The translations under genes and the position numbers were made by a program. This document shows positions 58,201 to 64,000 of a stretch of DNA of 64,000 nt, in pieces. The notes beneath the pieces were generated by a model. That model searched no databases. It saw nothing but the letters and a program-made list of their open reading frames with translations, and was not told the DNA's origin. Origin of the DNA: Schistosoma mansoni (taxonomy: Eukaryota; Platyhelminthes; Trematoda; Strigeidida; Schistosomatidae); contig NC_031502.1 of assembly GCF_000237925.1 (NCBI RefSeq), forward strand, positions 20,272,909 through 20,336,908. Direction: 5' to 3'. The stretch's first letter is position 1. Every line of letters begins with the position of its first letter.

Positions 58201-58888
58201 ATATTCAAGCATGCCGCCGTAACGATCTTTTTTTGATCCAATTGCTTCATTGTATCAACAATTGATTTTATTTTGATTCTATTTTTATTTAAAAGGTCAT
58301 TTTGTTCAATCAAATCAACTTCCTCGTATTCCATCTAATTCAAATAACAATTCATCTTCTTTAAATTATGAAATGCAAATAAATGAAAAGACATTTATAT
58401 CTCCTCGTCCACCTGGTCCATTGTTCACTTGTCAACAATCTGGACTACGTCAACAAATGCAACAACGTTTACCATTACCACAGCAACGACATCCTCATCA
58501 TCAAGTACAAATGGAGTCTGGATTTCGTCCGATGGGGTCTGGATTACCATTGAATAATTGTAGAATGCCAATGAATAATGATAGTGTTCTCGGTGGTGCG
58601 AATCCTGCTACTGGTGCCATTAGTGGCGGTAGTGCTATGTATATGCAATGGTCTAATAATAATATTAATAATAATCAAACAACTATACCACCGCTATCTT
58701 GCAATCCTAATGCTTTTATGCTTAATTCAGGACAAATGAAAACATTTAATCGACCAATGTTTCCACCTCGTGTTGTCGGTAGTACTACTGTCACTCCTCC
58801 CGCTCCACCACCTCTCGGTGGTGGTGGCGTTGTCGGCTTACCTTTTCGATATCGGAATTTTTCTAGAGGTGGTTTTCCTGGACGATGA
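33498..58888 (+). CDS. SCAF8: SCAF4/SCAF8-type CTD-binding SR-like factor (11 exons, complete)
   Basis: SCAF4 and SCAF8 bind the phosphorylated CTD of RNA polymerase II in the nucleus and suppress use of early poly(A) sites. Exons: 33498-33527, 33562-33967, 34000-34205, 36156-36319, 40144-40363, 41404-41625, 44229-44515, 48705-49657, 51611-52003, 55004-55207, 58296-58888. All introns are GT-AG; the total of 3678 nt gives 1225 aa (human SCAF8 1271, SCAF4 1147). CID at about 1-140 ([10 protein letters not shown]...[34 protein letters not shown]); Gln/Arg coiled region about 215-345; RRM about 609-685; 28-proline run in exon 9; Asn/Gln/Pro-rich C-terminus ending GGFPGR. Introns 1 and 2 are 34 and 32 nt; later ones are 1.0-4.2 kb and repeat-filled. 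Schistosomes may have one gene for the vertebrate SCAF4/SCAF8 pair, so the symbol is by class. Confidence 0.94.
35250..35772 (+). repeat. SINE-A copy in SCAF8 intron 3
   Basis: Complete body from GCGCCCCCAAATGCCCTGGT to GTTCAAATAAATAAATAATA. Sense to SCAF8. The opposite strand keeps a 100-codon open frame (35207-35512). Confidence 0.85.
36156..36319 (+). CDS. SCAF8: SCAF8 exon 4
   Basis: 54 residues starting [17 protein letters not shown], predicted helical and Gln/Glu rich, likely coiled coil. Acceptor TTTTTTGTAG; donor AA|GTAGGC leaves two bases that exon 5 completes to Asn. Confidence 0.85.
36690..36990 (+). mobile_element. Possible decayed LINE-B 3' end
   Basis: Weak resemblance to the end of LINE-B (GACTCAGATGCATTAACTCC; CCTTCATACATACACTTTCA; GTGATACAACGAC). 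Too diverged to be sure by eye. Confidence 0.3.
37390..37445 (+). mobile_element. LINE-A 3' terminal fragment
   Basis: About 55 bp: GGACGGCTTATGCTCCTCCA, GGGGTAACAGGCG, then AATTAAGTAAGTAT, the same end as 46605-46657. An extreme 5' truncation of LINE-A. Confidence 0.75.
37660..37960 (+). mobile_element. Possible decayed LINE-B RT fragment
   Basis: Reads like a heavily mutated version of the ...[14 protein letters not shown]...[15 protein letters not shown] segment (GTAAGCTATGCTAATCTGCT; CGACCTCCTGTATGGATGAG). Confidence 0.4.
38073..38485. mobile_element. Solo LTR, 413 bp, in SCAF8 intron 4
   Basis: Begins TGTTGGGGATG and ends GATATAACA, so TGTT...AACA termini, with a 5-bp target duplication AAAAT on both sides (38068-38072 and 38486-38490). 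An internal TATATATA at about 38290 could be the promoter. No internal region remains, which fits recombination between two LTRs. Family (Ty3-like or BEL) not determined. Matching duplications suggest moderate age. Confidence 0.75.
38612..38675 (-). ncRNA. Hammerhead ribozyme, core intact (antisense to SCAF8)
   Basis: Minus strand: CTGAGGA (complement of 38656-38662), stem II GTCC/GGAC, GAAAC (complement of 38636-38640), stem III AC/GT with GGCC loop, cleavage triplet GTC, stem I of five pairs CAGTG with CACTG. Confidence 0.78.
38812..38873 (+). ncRNA. Hammerhead ribozyme, core intact (sense to SCAF8 intron 4)
   Basis: CTGAGGA at 38827-38833, stem II GTCC/GGAC, GAAAC at 38849-38853, cleavage triplet GTC at 38858-38860, stem I CACTG/CAGTG. 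The same helices as its mirror copy at 38612-38675. Confidence 0.78.
40144..40363 (+). CDS. SCAF8: SCAF8 exon 5
   Basis: 73 residues: helical [20 protein letters not shown] followed by a Gln/His-rich tract ([15 protein letters not shown]) and [10 protein letters not shown]. The donor is CGG|GTTAGT. The Gln-rich tract is encoded by mixed CAA/CAT/CAC codons. Confidence 0.85.
40420..40635 (-). mobile_element. LINE-B fragment
   Basis: Complement shows the 3' coding area in decayed form (plus-strand TCTCTAACCACCGATCGTGG, CCTACACTTACTGATGTAAC, TTACGGACTTTTATTTACG). In SCAF8 intron 5, antisense. Confidence 0.55.
40935..41065 (+). repeat. SINE-A 3' fragment
   Basis: Last 130 bp of SINE-A (GGCTCCCTAAGAAAACAGCC ... 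TGTGTTTAAATTAATAAATA). Sense to SCAF8, intron 5. Confidence 0.75.
41404..41625 (+). CDS. SCAF8: SCAF8 exon 6
   Basis: 74 residues, phase 0 at both ends; basic and Ser rich ([31 protein letters not shown]). Acceptor CTTTTCTAG, donor GTAAGT. Low conservation expected; supported by phase and splice sites rather than by domain. Confidence 0.8.
42290..42745 (+). repeat. Sm-alpha-like hammerhead SINE in SCAF8 intron 6
   Basis: Closely alike to 17755-18225: inverted CCCATTGATGTTCAGGACTG / ATTCTTGAACATCAATGGG bounds, tRNA-like part (AGTAGCTAAGTGGATAACTC; CCGAGTCCCGGAGTG), then a hammerhead. Sense to SCAF8. Confidence 0.8.
42671..42725 (+). ncRNA. Hammerhead ribozyme, core intact (sense to SCAF8 intron 6)
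   Basis: CTGAGGA at 42682-42688, stem II GTCC/GGAC, GAAAC at 42703-42707, short stem III AC/GT around CGGT, then triplet GTT. Stem I is short (CAG/CTG) with mismatches beyond, so activity may be weak. Confidence 0.72.
43115..43225 (-). mobile_element. LINE-B 3' terminus
   Basis: About 110 bp identical in layout to 1510-1620: CAGTCAGTCAGTCA, CGTACGTACGTAC, CATCAGTTCGAGTTGCCATA, ending at CCATAGTGGTAG, where it runs straight into the hammerhead SINE. Confidence 0.75.
43226..43375 (+). repeat. Hammerhead SINE, third subtype, in SCAF8 intron 6
   Basis: tRNA-like part with A box GTGGTAGCTCAGTAGTAACG and B box GGGATCGAATCC, then a hammerhead and a short 3' end. The 3' end abuts family B (ACCGTTGCTGCTACCTTGAC). 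Distinct in sequence from Sm-alpha and family C. Confidence 0.72.
43311..43363 (+). ncRNA. Hammerhead ribozyme, core and all stems intact
   Basis: CTGACGA at 43322-43328, stem II GTGC/GCAC (others have GTCC/GGAC), GAAAC at 43343-43347, stem III AC/GT, triplet GTC at 43352-43354, and a stem I of about six pairs plus one wobble (CACCTTG with CAGGGT). The best-formed ribozyme in the window. Sense to SCAF8 intron 6. Confidence 0.82.
43377..44045 (-). repeat. Family B repeat, copy 3
   Basis: Complement of copies at 1 and 5030, with the 80-codon frame intact (43475-43717) and extending further at its 5' side to about 44045. Sense of the frame is opposite to SCAF8. Confidence 0.85.
44229..44515 (+). 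CDS. SCAF8: SCAF8 exon 7
   Basis: Asp/Asn/Ser-rich segment ([19 protein letters not shown] ... RVRNKYSR), acceptor TTTATCAG, donor CG|GTAAGT. Joined directly to exon 8 it gives [14 protein letters not shown] in phase. No repeat similarity, unlike the flanking intron. Confidence 0.8.
44640..44995 (+). repeat. Sm-alpha hammerhead SINE in SCAF8 intron 7
   Basis: Begins with inverted sequences TGAATCTTCTCATTGGTGTT and AACATCAATGAGAAGATTCA (44650-44770), then tRNA-like GGCTCAGTGGCCGAGGGGAT and TTCGAGTCCCAGAGTG, then the hammerhead. Its hairpin-forming front end is shorter than in the 17.8 and 42.3 kb copies. Starts about 125 bp after exon 7; sense to SCAF8. Confidence 0.82.
44914..44968 (+). ncRNA. 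Hammerhead ribozyme, Sm-alpha type (sense to SCAF8 intron 7)
   Basis: CTGACGA at 44925-44931, stem II GTCC/GGAC, GAAAC at 44946-44950, stem III AC/GT around GCGC, triplet GTC at 44955-44957. Stem I would be ATCCAR/YTGGAT, but three extra A bases after the triplet may shift it. Core intact. Confidence 0.78.
45085..45440 (+). mobile_element. LINE-B RT fragment, decayed
   Basis: Plus-strand remnants of the ...[13 protein letters not shown]... region (AGTAGTTGAGCATACTAACC; AAATCTCGTCAGATCTTGTT) and on to CATGACAGG. Abuts LINE-A at about 45535. Confidence 0.5.
45535..46660 (+). mobile_element. LINE-A (RTE, SR2/Perere-3-like), 5'-truncated
   Basis: RT from [20 protein letters not shown] to the 3' end GGTAACAGGCGCAAGTAAG. 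The first 158 codons are open (to 46011); several breaks follow. The catalytic box is DFTDDLALL where the family has DFADD, and the preceding motif is [10 protein letters not shown] for GVRQGCLLSP, so inactive. In SCAF8 intron 7, sense. Confidence 0.85.
47075..48305 (-). mobile_element. LINE-B, 5'-truncated, best-preserved copy
   Basis: Minus strand: RT motifs [20 protein letters not shown] and the catalytic [10 protein letters not shown] (48299-48130), then one frame change near 48120, then a 260-codon open frame ([46 protein letters not shown]) to the C-terminus at about 47309 and a 3' UTR ending TCAGTCAGTCAG at 47075. Few lesions, so comparatively young. Antisense to SCAF8 intron 7. Confidence 0.88.
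48705..49657 (+). CDS. SCAF8: SCAF8 exon 8 (RRM domain)
   Basis: Residues 512-829. RS-like basic [13 protein letters not shown], then an RRM: RNP2-like [11 protein letters not shown]1-like RGCAFVTF, followed by the family extension [20 protein letters not shown] and [12 protein letters not shown], which corresponds to KIAWALNKGVK...FWDVDLGVTYIP of SCAF8. The end is Thr/Ser/Pro rich. Donor GCG G|GTATGT. Confidence 0.93.
49800..50700 (+). mobile_element. LINE-B fragment, older copy in SCAF8 intron 8
   Basis: Plus-strand remnant from the [22 protein letters not shown] (GACTGATCTAGACCAACACA) through GTGTTTGTGTGTGATGAATT to the 3' area (CAAAATCGGTCATAATGGTC). Similar in decay pattern to 27862-29000, so possibly the same older subfamily. 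Confidence 0.6.
50890..51080 (-). repeat. tRNA-derived SINE remnant
   Basis: Minus strand shows a tRNA-like layout (complement of GCAGGGTTCGAAACTAAAAC and of CTTACTAATCAACAAACTAC) with a left end CTACGAGCCACACTCT seen also near 4960 and 46840. Decayed. Confidence 0.4.
51611..52003 (+). CDS. SCAF8: SCAF8 exon 9 (polyproline)
   Basis: Starts by completing Ala (G|CA) after a TTTTCAAAG acceptor. 28 consecutive prolines (51688-51771) written with all four CCN codons in mixed order, then a Thr/Asn/Gln-rich stretch and [13 protein letters not shown]. Likely a disordered region binding SH3/WW or profilin-like partners, by analogy only. Confidence 0.88.
51688..51771 (+). repeat. Polyproline-coding repeat, 28 codons
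   Basis: Imperfect CCN repeat inside SCAF8 exon 9; a second short PPPPP run follows at about 51787-51801. In another frame it reads His-rich, which is a shadow. Confidence 0.95.
52045..52190 (-). repeat. Decayed family C hammerhead SINE
   Basis: Plus strand reads GTTTGGTCCTATTTGGAAAG, a mutated version of CGTTTCGTCCTATTATGGGA, followed by CTCAGCAATCGTTATCCACA. The ribozyme core is damaged. It lies only 40 bp after the SCAF8 exon 9 donor. Confidence 0.5.
52750..53268 (+). repeat. SINE-A copy (left arm of inverted pair)
   Basis: Complete body to TGTTTAAATAAATAAATAAA. Shares the private variant CCAGCGAATATATAGCC and CCGCTTTCCCTCTCC with the copy at 53596-54110. SCAF8 intron 9, sense. Confidence 0.88.
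53596..54110 (-). repeat. SINE-A copy (right arm of inverted pair)
   Basis: Complement of the copy 330 bp to its left, same private variants, tail (AAAT)n at 53598-53612. Antisense to SCAF8. Confidence 0.88.
54225..54655 (-). mobile_element. LINE-B fragment, older copy
   Basis: Minus-strand C-terminal RT codons in decayed form (complement of TTGATTACGGTTATCACTCG, CTTCATGAACTAATGTCATC, CTTCCAACCCGTTTCTACAC). SCAF8 intron 9. Confidence 0.65.
55004..55207 (+). CDS. SCAF8: SCAF8 exon 10
   Basis: 68 residues, Gln/Asn/Pro rich ([20 protein letters not shown] ... SSNIPV). Acceptor ACCCATCAG, donor G|GTATGT, phase 1 to phase 1. A LINE-B tail starts about 90 bp downstream. Confidence 0.85.
55295..55605 (+). 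mobile_element. LINE-B 3' end, young copy
   Basis: GACATGGCTCAAAATCGTTT through CTACCAATATGGGATGTGAA to GTGACTGACTGA, nearly identical to the complement of 47075-47385. Extreme 5' truncation. The (ACGT)n tract at 55553-55573 is part of the LINE terminus but expanded here. SCAF8 intron 10, sense. Confidence 0.85.
55553..55573. repeat. (GTAC)n tetranucleotide tract
   Basis: Five units of a self-complementary tetranucleotide within the LINE-B terminus; other copies have two to three units. Confidence 0.9.
55865..56400 (+). repeat. Family B repeat, old copy
   Basis: Diverged throughout but collinear with 1-540: GGTTGCTCATACCATGAAAA, GTGGTCACACGCGGCC, AGAAAAGCATCATCGCTGAA, ACATCTTATCTGCATCACAC. 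The 80-codon frame is lost. SCAF8 intron 10. Confidence 0.65.
56915..57340 (-). mobile_element. LINE-B 3' end, diverged subfamily
   Basis: From CAGTCAGTCAGCTGCAACGT to the RT C-terminus (complement of CCTAACTTTCTTTCAACCAT). The 3' UTR differs from the 1510/47075 type and resembles 20033-20292, so two LINE-B tail subtypes exist here. Confidence 0.7.
57486..57665 (+). repeat. Family B 5' fragment
   Basis: Matches the complement of 43850-44000 (GGTGTAGAAAAGATTTGAAT; GACCAACTTGGTCTCGTGTG) to GACCTGGGATCC, then switches to LINE-B. Confidence 0.7.
57690..57775 (+). mobile_element. LINE-B short 3' fragment
   Basis: GACCTTGAATGACATGGCTC ... GGTGCATCCACTCTTTGTGT, near-identical to the young copies but cut at both ends; fused to the family B fragment. 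Confidence 0.75.
57885..58000. repeat. Family C terminal hairpin without ribozyme
   Basis: Perfect-looking inverted arms (AGTCAATTGAAGCTAGACC and GGTCTAGCTTCAATTGACT) separated by about 15 bp. It is the two ends of the 38568-38955 palindrome with the tRNA and ribozyme part deleted. SCAF8 intron 10. Confidence 0.75.
58296..58888 (+). CDS. SCAF8: SCAF8 exon 11 (C-terminus)
   Basis: 197 codons including TGA. Low-complexity Asn/Gln/Pro/Gly sequence ([43 protein letters not shown]). It joins exon 10 as V|G-H-F with the split Gly codon G|GT. Arg/Gly and Phe at the very end resemble the C-terminal style of SCAF proteins. Confidence 0.88.
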
Positions 58889-59212
58889 TGATGATAATAA
58901 TTTCCGGACTGTCTTCTTGGTTGTGAATGTGTATATTTATGTTTAGTTTCCAAAAAAAAGAAGAAAATACTACAATTTGTGTACATACACTTTTAAATGG
59001 AGATTAATGGCGGTAATAAACCTTGATTAATTACAAATGGAAATTTGGATGATACAAAGATTTGTAATGATAAATAAGAGCAAGTAGTAGTAGTACTTAC
59101 TTTATTGATACTATTTGTTAATCGATTATAATTACTGTTTTTATCTACGCTTTCTTCTTGACATATGAGTGTACATATCTATCTATTTGTAATGTAGAGA
59201 GAAATAAATTAG

Positions 59213-59218
59213 TACCAC
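59213..59218 (+). promoter_or_regulatory. Candidate poly(A) signal of SCAF8
   Basis: AATAAA about 325 nt after the stop, preceded by AT-rich 3' UTR. A second AATAAA occurs at about 59273. Choice not certain. Confidence 0.55.
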
Positions 59219-59319
59219 TGTTTATATATATGTCCGTAAACTGTTTTTTTTTAGAAGGGGGGGCACTAGTAAAATAAATATGTATCCTATGTAATAGTTG
59301 TTCACTTTTTGGAACTGTA

Positions 59320-59420
59320 TACACGACGTTTGAAGGCTTTAGGGTTCGATCACTAACAGGGTTGTAGTTTCGAACTGATGAGTAATCACACAGGTTAGGA
59401 TGAAACAGCTCTTATTTCGG
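59320..59420 (+). repeat. Decayed hammerhead SINE downstream of SCAF8
   Basis: CTGATGA at 59375-59381 and GAAAC at 59402-59406 keep the core letters, but stem II (GTAATC...GGAT) does not pair. tRNA-like TTAGGGTTCGATCAC lies just upstream. Confidence 0.4.
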
Positions 59421-60099
59421 TTCGAGCAGCTAATTAGTATTATAAGTCCTCAACACATAGTGTCACTCAAAGCTGAATGCATAAACCTTAAACTTGAGAA
59501 TGGCAGTTGAATACAATGGTAATTCAAATATTGGAGTATGGCCACAGGTCAAGAGTATTAGGTAAAATAACAATTTGATTCATAAGGTTATGATACTTTA
59601 TTGATGGTTAGGCGTACGTCATACATGCCATGAGGATCGGCTAACCTAACGTGCAGTGGTATTCAAGTGAAGAAATGCGACCGATTTATTTACTCTTTGA
59701 CGATTAGTCTGAAGCATACAAGTAGTAAGTGGATTGGTTAGTTGGATCCTTTAAGATATTCATAATCTATGGCTGAAGACACTGAGCATTTGTATCATGA
59801 CTTGAAATCAGTCTCAGTGATACAAAGACAAATTCATCATCTATATCCCTCCAAATTTTGAGCTAAATGTCATCCTTGAGTGTCAATTATTCTCTTTTGT
59901 ACTGTGTTTTCCATGTTTAGTTTACTAATGCAGCTGAAATTAATCCCATGTCGTTGCTTCTCATCTTATTAATTATTTTGTTTGATATAAGGTATGATAA
60001 ATTCGATTGATGTACATTCATTCGTACACCGAAAGTAACTAAAATATTGGAATTGCTACTGTTTATTTTATAAAAAGTTTGATATCATCACTTAACTTT

Positions 60100-60618
60100 C
60101 TTCTTCTTTAAACACATAAATGTTGGTACAAAGGGGTACCAGATACATAGGCGCCGCACAAATTTCATTTGATTTGTGTGAAGGCTGTAATACTACCCGG
60201 GTGTCCAAACCGAAGCAGGCGGTTTTCTTAGGGAGCCACACCCGGAGCCTTTGACCTAAAAATCTGATCCACAAGGCAGTGGAGCATCGTGAGGAGATGC
60301 AGTCTCATGGTAGCCGGAGACCAACAATTGGTTCATATGCCATTTGTTCCTTCAGGATACTGGAGCCCATGTGCTTCATTGCTTTGGAGTCAGGTTTTTC
60401 CAACGCCTCTAGGTGGACTTTCTGTATCCACCAACCCGGTTAGAGAGCCGGACATTCGCTTTTTGTCCTCTCACTTTCGTAAACAACACCGGTGCCACGA
60501 GAAGGCAGTGAGTAGAACTTCTCTGGCAGAGGCTATATACGCGTGGCCATGTGAGAGCATTTGGAGAGGGAGAGCTAACTCTCTCCACTCTCGGCCGTAC
60601 CAGGGCATTTTGGGGCCA
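60100..60618 (-). repeat. SINE-A copy
   Basis: Complement of a full body; tail at 60106-60120. The opposite strand has a 113-codon open frame (60289-60630) of the same kind as other copies. Confidence 0.85.
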
Positions 60619-60724
60619 TCACTTAACTAGAAAACGAATTTTCAATAAATCAAAGAATTCAAGAATAACTTTGTACAACAAAAATTAAATCAAACTGGTT
60701 TCCAAAAACTGTCATCAGCTTAAT

Positions 60725-61010
60725 GTACGGAAAACGTTGTATGGTGTAGAAGTAGACTAAAAGAAAGCTAAGGGCAGCCAAACCAAGACGTGACACCGGT
60801 CTCTGAAGTCATTGACATTTGAACAGGCGTAGACTACTTGGTTGAGGTCCATGTGATTATCATAACCAATCGTCAGAAACTGGATGACATGGCTCAGAGT
60901 CGTTTGCAATAGCGCACGTGTTTTCCCTGAGAACATGAGTCCTGATATCCTCTTAAACCTTTTATCTTTATACTTATTCTTTCCTACTGCTACTGGAATT
61001 TGTTTTGAAA
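60725..61010 (+). mobile_element. LINE-B fragment, older copy
   Basis: AAAGAAAGCTAAGGGCAGCC, ACTACTTGGTTGAGGTCCAT, GATGACATGGCTCAGAGTCG mark the RT C-terminus and 3' UTR start in diverged form. Confidence 0.7.
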
Positions 61011-61139
61011 TAGATGAACAGAAACTAGTGTATGAGTGAAAAATGTAATAATGGGAGAAGCAGTTTAGTCAAGCAAATCAATATATAGTTGTGGAGATTG
61101 TTGAGTTTAAATTGGTATCATGAATGGATTAATGTTAAA

Positions 61140-61220
61140 CCATCATTGAGGACCTAGAAGTATTGGACGGCCGTTTCGTCCTTATATGGGACTCCTTAGC
61201 AGTGCGCATCCACAATCAGT
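61140..61220 (-). repeat. Family C hammerhead fragment, core mutated
   Basis: Minus strand CTAAGGA (complement of 61193-61199) for CTGAGGA, stem II GTCC...GGAC, GAAAC (complement of 61173-61177), GTC. One invariant core base is changed. SINE-A follows at once. Confidence 0.65.
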
Positions 61221-61234
61221 AATGATTGTTTCCA

Positions 61235-61672
61235 CCTCTGCCAGGGAAGTCCTACTCACTGCCTTCTCGTGGCGAGGGTGTTGTTTACGAAATTGAGAGG
61301 ACGAAAAGCGAATGTCCGACGCTTTAACCGGGTTGGTGGATACAGAAAGTCCACCTAGGGGAGTTGGAAAACCCTGATTCCAAACCAGTGGTGCACATGG
61401 GCTCCAGTATCCTGAGGGAACAAATGGTGTATGAACCTACTGTTGGTCACCGGCTACCATAGGACTGCATCACCTAACGTTGCTCCACTGCCTTGTGGAT
61501 CAGACCTTTAGGTCAAAAACTCCAGGTGTGGCCGCCTAAGAAAACCACCTGCTTCAGTTTTGGCACCTGGGCAGTATCACAGCCCTCACACAAATCGAAT
61601 GAGATTTGTGTGGCGCCTATATATCTGGTGCTCCTTTGTGCCAATATTTATGTGTTTAAATAAAATAAAATA
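61235..61672 (+). repeat. SINE-A copy, 5'-truncated
   Basis: Starts inside the body at CTGCCAGGGAAGTCCTACTC and runs to the tail TTTAAATAAAATAAAATAG. Inverted relative to 60100-60618. Confidence 0.85.
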
Positions 61673-62481
61673 GTTAAAGAAGTCCCTCTCACTTACATGA
61701 AGAAAGTTACCGCCATTGACTTCTTTTCTGAGCCATCACTGATAATGTCTCGAGGTACTGTCCTGGACCTATCTCTTATAATGAACCTCATCATTGAATG
61801 GTCTAATTAAGATACAGGTATTGCAGTTTATATTAAGGCTTCACATGGTTTATATACATATATATTCTTGCAGTTCAAGATAAGCCTCTTGCAAATACTA
61901 GTACATGTGACTAGTCGTTTGGAGTCTTTAGATAGATGCTTACAAAATCAATTTTAATCTGTTTCACACTCTCTGTGTTATAATTAATTTATGAATACTG
62001 TTTTACTTGTTATTACTCTGTTTAGAAGAATTCAATATCATTAGATTCTGTCTTAAAATAAGACCTTATTTCTAACAGCTTTTCCACTTACATTTGGTAT
62101 ACAATAAAATTACAATCTATCTTGTTATAACTATAACACAACCGCTTTGAAGTAAAGAAAACCCGTTTTTCATAATCCTTAACTTCTTAAATAATCCATG
62201 ATTGATGTTCCACCAGAACGGTTCGTAATCTTATCAGTCATTAAAATCGTGTTTAAGCAAATCGTACCACCAACCGAATATCCTAATTTCAATTGTGAAT
62301 TGAGATAAATTACATTCTAGTGATAGTCAAATGAATCTGGTCCTTCAGAAAGTCCATGATGATATGTATAGTTAAGTGGTTATTTTGATGTACATTTGAA
62401 TCACCAAACCAGTTCAGAGTTTGTTTATTTGTCAACAAAACAATGAGCTATGGCTTTTCGATTTCGAGTCTGTGATTCACT

Positions 62482-62989
62482 GCCCCCCAAATGCCCTGGT
62501 ACGGCCGAGGGTGGAGAGAGTCAGCTCTCCCTCTCCAAATACTCTCATATAGCTACGCGTATACAGCCACTGCCGGGGAAGTCCTATTCACTACCTTCGC
62601 GCGGCATTACTGTTGTTTACGAAACTGAGAGGACGAAAAGCGAATGTCCAGTGCTATAACCGGGCCGGTGGACACAGACGGTTCACCTAGGGGAGTTGGA
62701 AAACCCTGATTCCAAACCAATTGTGTATATGGGCTCTAGGACCGTGAGGGAACAAATGGCGTATGAACCTAGTGTTGGTCACCGACTACCATGGGACTGC
62801 ATCTCCTCATGCTGCTCCACTGCCTAGTGGATTAGACATTTAGGTCAAAGGTTGCGGGTGTGACTCCCCAAGAAAACCGATTGCTACTTTTTGGGCAGTA
62901 TCCCAGATCTCACGAAAATCGAATGATTTATGTGGCACATATCTATTTGGTGCCTCCTTGTACCAATGTTTATGTGTTTAAATAAATAT
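62482..62989 (+). repeat. SINE-A copy, diverged
   Basis: GCCCCCCAAATGCCCTGGTA to GTTTAAATAAATATAC. Carries CGTATACAGCCACTGCCGGG, shared with 23995 and 35250, so a second SINE-A subfamily. Confidence 0.85.
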
Positions 62990-63344
62990 ACTGCAATTCA
63001 ACTTAGCTTGAGGCAGTGCTGTTAGAAATGTATAGACAGCTGACACTTCTTGGCTAATTGAATCGTGAATATTTCTCATGGAGAATTCATCAATAGTAAG
63101 TAAATGTTTTTTCTTGGTCTGTTGTAGAGAAATAAAACAGCTGTTTTTTTGTGTATAACCCAGAACTTCATATTTGTATTGTTATACCATTCAACAATGT
63201 ATAGCTAGTCGATTATCTTGCAATGTCGAGGTATATAAACATGTAGATAGTCATTTGGCTACTTGGGTTCTGTGTAAAAAAATTGTTGGTTGATATTGAT
63301 AGATTAAGTACTTCGAGGTTTTCCTAGGTTCCATTTCTGACAAA

Positions 63345-63415
63345 GTATAGATGTAAACTGCTGAAGAGCTACATAAATCAGGATGAAACAATTGTCCAGC
63401 GCTCCATATCCTTTA
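63345..63415 (+). repeat. Decayed family C hammerhead
   Basis: CTGAAGA at 63361-63367, GAAAC at 63385-63389 and GTC at 63394-63396 keep spacing and stem I (ACTG/CAGC), but stem II (GCTAC...GGAT) is broken. Confidence 0.45.
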
Positions 63416-63879
63416 ATGGTTGTCCAGATGAAGTCAGTTTATATCACTGTCAATAAGATTTCCAGAACAAACTACGCTTACAGTGGCTCATAATCGGAGA
63501 TCTCAATGACCCGAGAGTTACTAATTGTTCATTCAAAAAGTACAATCAAATACAAAACCAATCTTAGTACTGCATAATTTTATGATCAGTTATAGTTCTA
63601 CATAATCACATGCTTATAGTCTACAATTCATTGGTTAAGTAATCAACAACATACTATATGCATAAAGTCAGATTTAGTTGATACAATTACAGATTATCTG
63701 AGATAGATCACAAGGCCATATATAAGTTTACATGAGTACTAACCATCAGCAAACACTAAAATAAAGCAGATAATATTAAGTCACTTAGATTAGTGATTCA
63801 ACATTACAATTTGGTTGAAAAGAATTCAAATAAGTGCTAAGAATTAGACAAACATGACAATAGTTGGTCATTGTCCATT

Positions 63880-64000
63880 ACTTACTTACGCCGGTTACTC
63901 CCAATGTAGCATAGACCGCCGACCAGAATTTTCCAACACACTCTGTCCTCAGCCTTCCTTTCTAGTTCCATCCAGCTGTTGTTCATTCTTCTCATGTCTG
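63880..64000 (-). mobile_element. LINE-A-like 3' end, runs out of the window
   Basis: Minus strand encodes a C-terminus like [20 protein letters not shown] ending in GTAACCGGCGTAAGTAAGTA. The tetranucleotide tail GTAAGTAA matches LINE-A ends at 37440 and 46650. The body lies beyond 64000. Confidence 0.75.

Overview
This is AT-rich, intron-rich animal DNA that I read as a Schistosoma (trematode fluke) genome fragment; I cannot name the species. The evidence is threefold. Three conserved animal genes have tiny 32-37 nt introns at their 5' ends and multi-kilobase introns further 3', a known schistosome pattern. LINEs resemble the schistosome RTE group (SR2/SR3/Perere-3 type). There are tRNA-like SINEs that carry hammerhead ribozymes, as in the schistosome Sm-alpha family.

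Layout. (1) Positions 4158-8075, minus strand: PAR-6 polarity protein, 4 exons, 351 aa, apparently complete. (2) 15919-26796, minus: dolichol kinase, 4 exons, about 483 aa, whose introns hold many repeats and a 200-base assembly gap (20825-21024). (3) 33498-58888, plus: a SCAF4/SCAF8-type RNA polymerase II CTD-binding protein, 11 exons, 1225 aa, complete, with CID, RRM and a 28-proline run. Dolichol kinase and SCAF8 lie head to head about 6.7 kb apart. The three genes are functionally unrelated (cell polarity, N-glycan precursor synthesis, transcription elongation/3'-end choice). All exon joins given here keep phase exactly.

Almost everything else is repeats: SINE-A, about 520 bp, 12 copies, one with a tRNA-His-like head; two or more hammerhead SINE families, about ten ribozyme copies from intact to decayed; LINE-A (RTE/SR2-like); LINE-B (a second LINE); an unclassified family B with a recurring 80-codon frame; two short TIR elements; one solo LTR with a 5-bp target duplication; and one broken LTR-element gag region. 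Elements are often nested.

The most interesting signal is that four hammerhead ribozymes with intact cores lie in SCAF8 introns in the sense orientation. One of them shows a compensatory stem II change, and another belongs to a head-to-head palindromic pair. Gene-free stretches 14700-15918, 29000-33480 and 63000-63880 contain little I can identify. No rRNA gene, functional tRNA gene or CRISPR array was seen.
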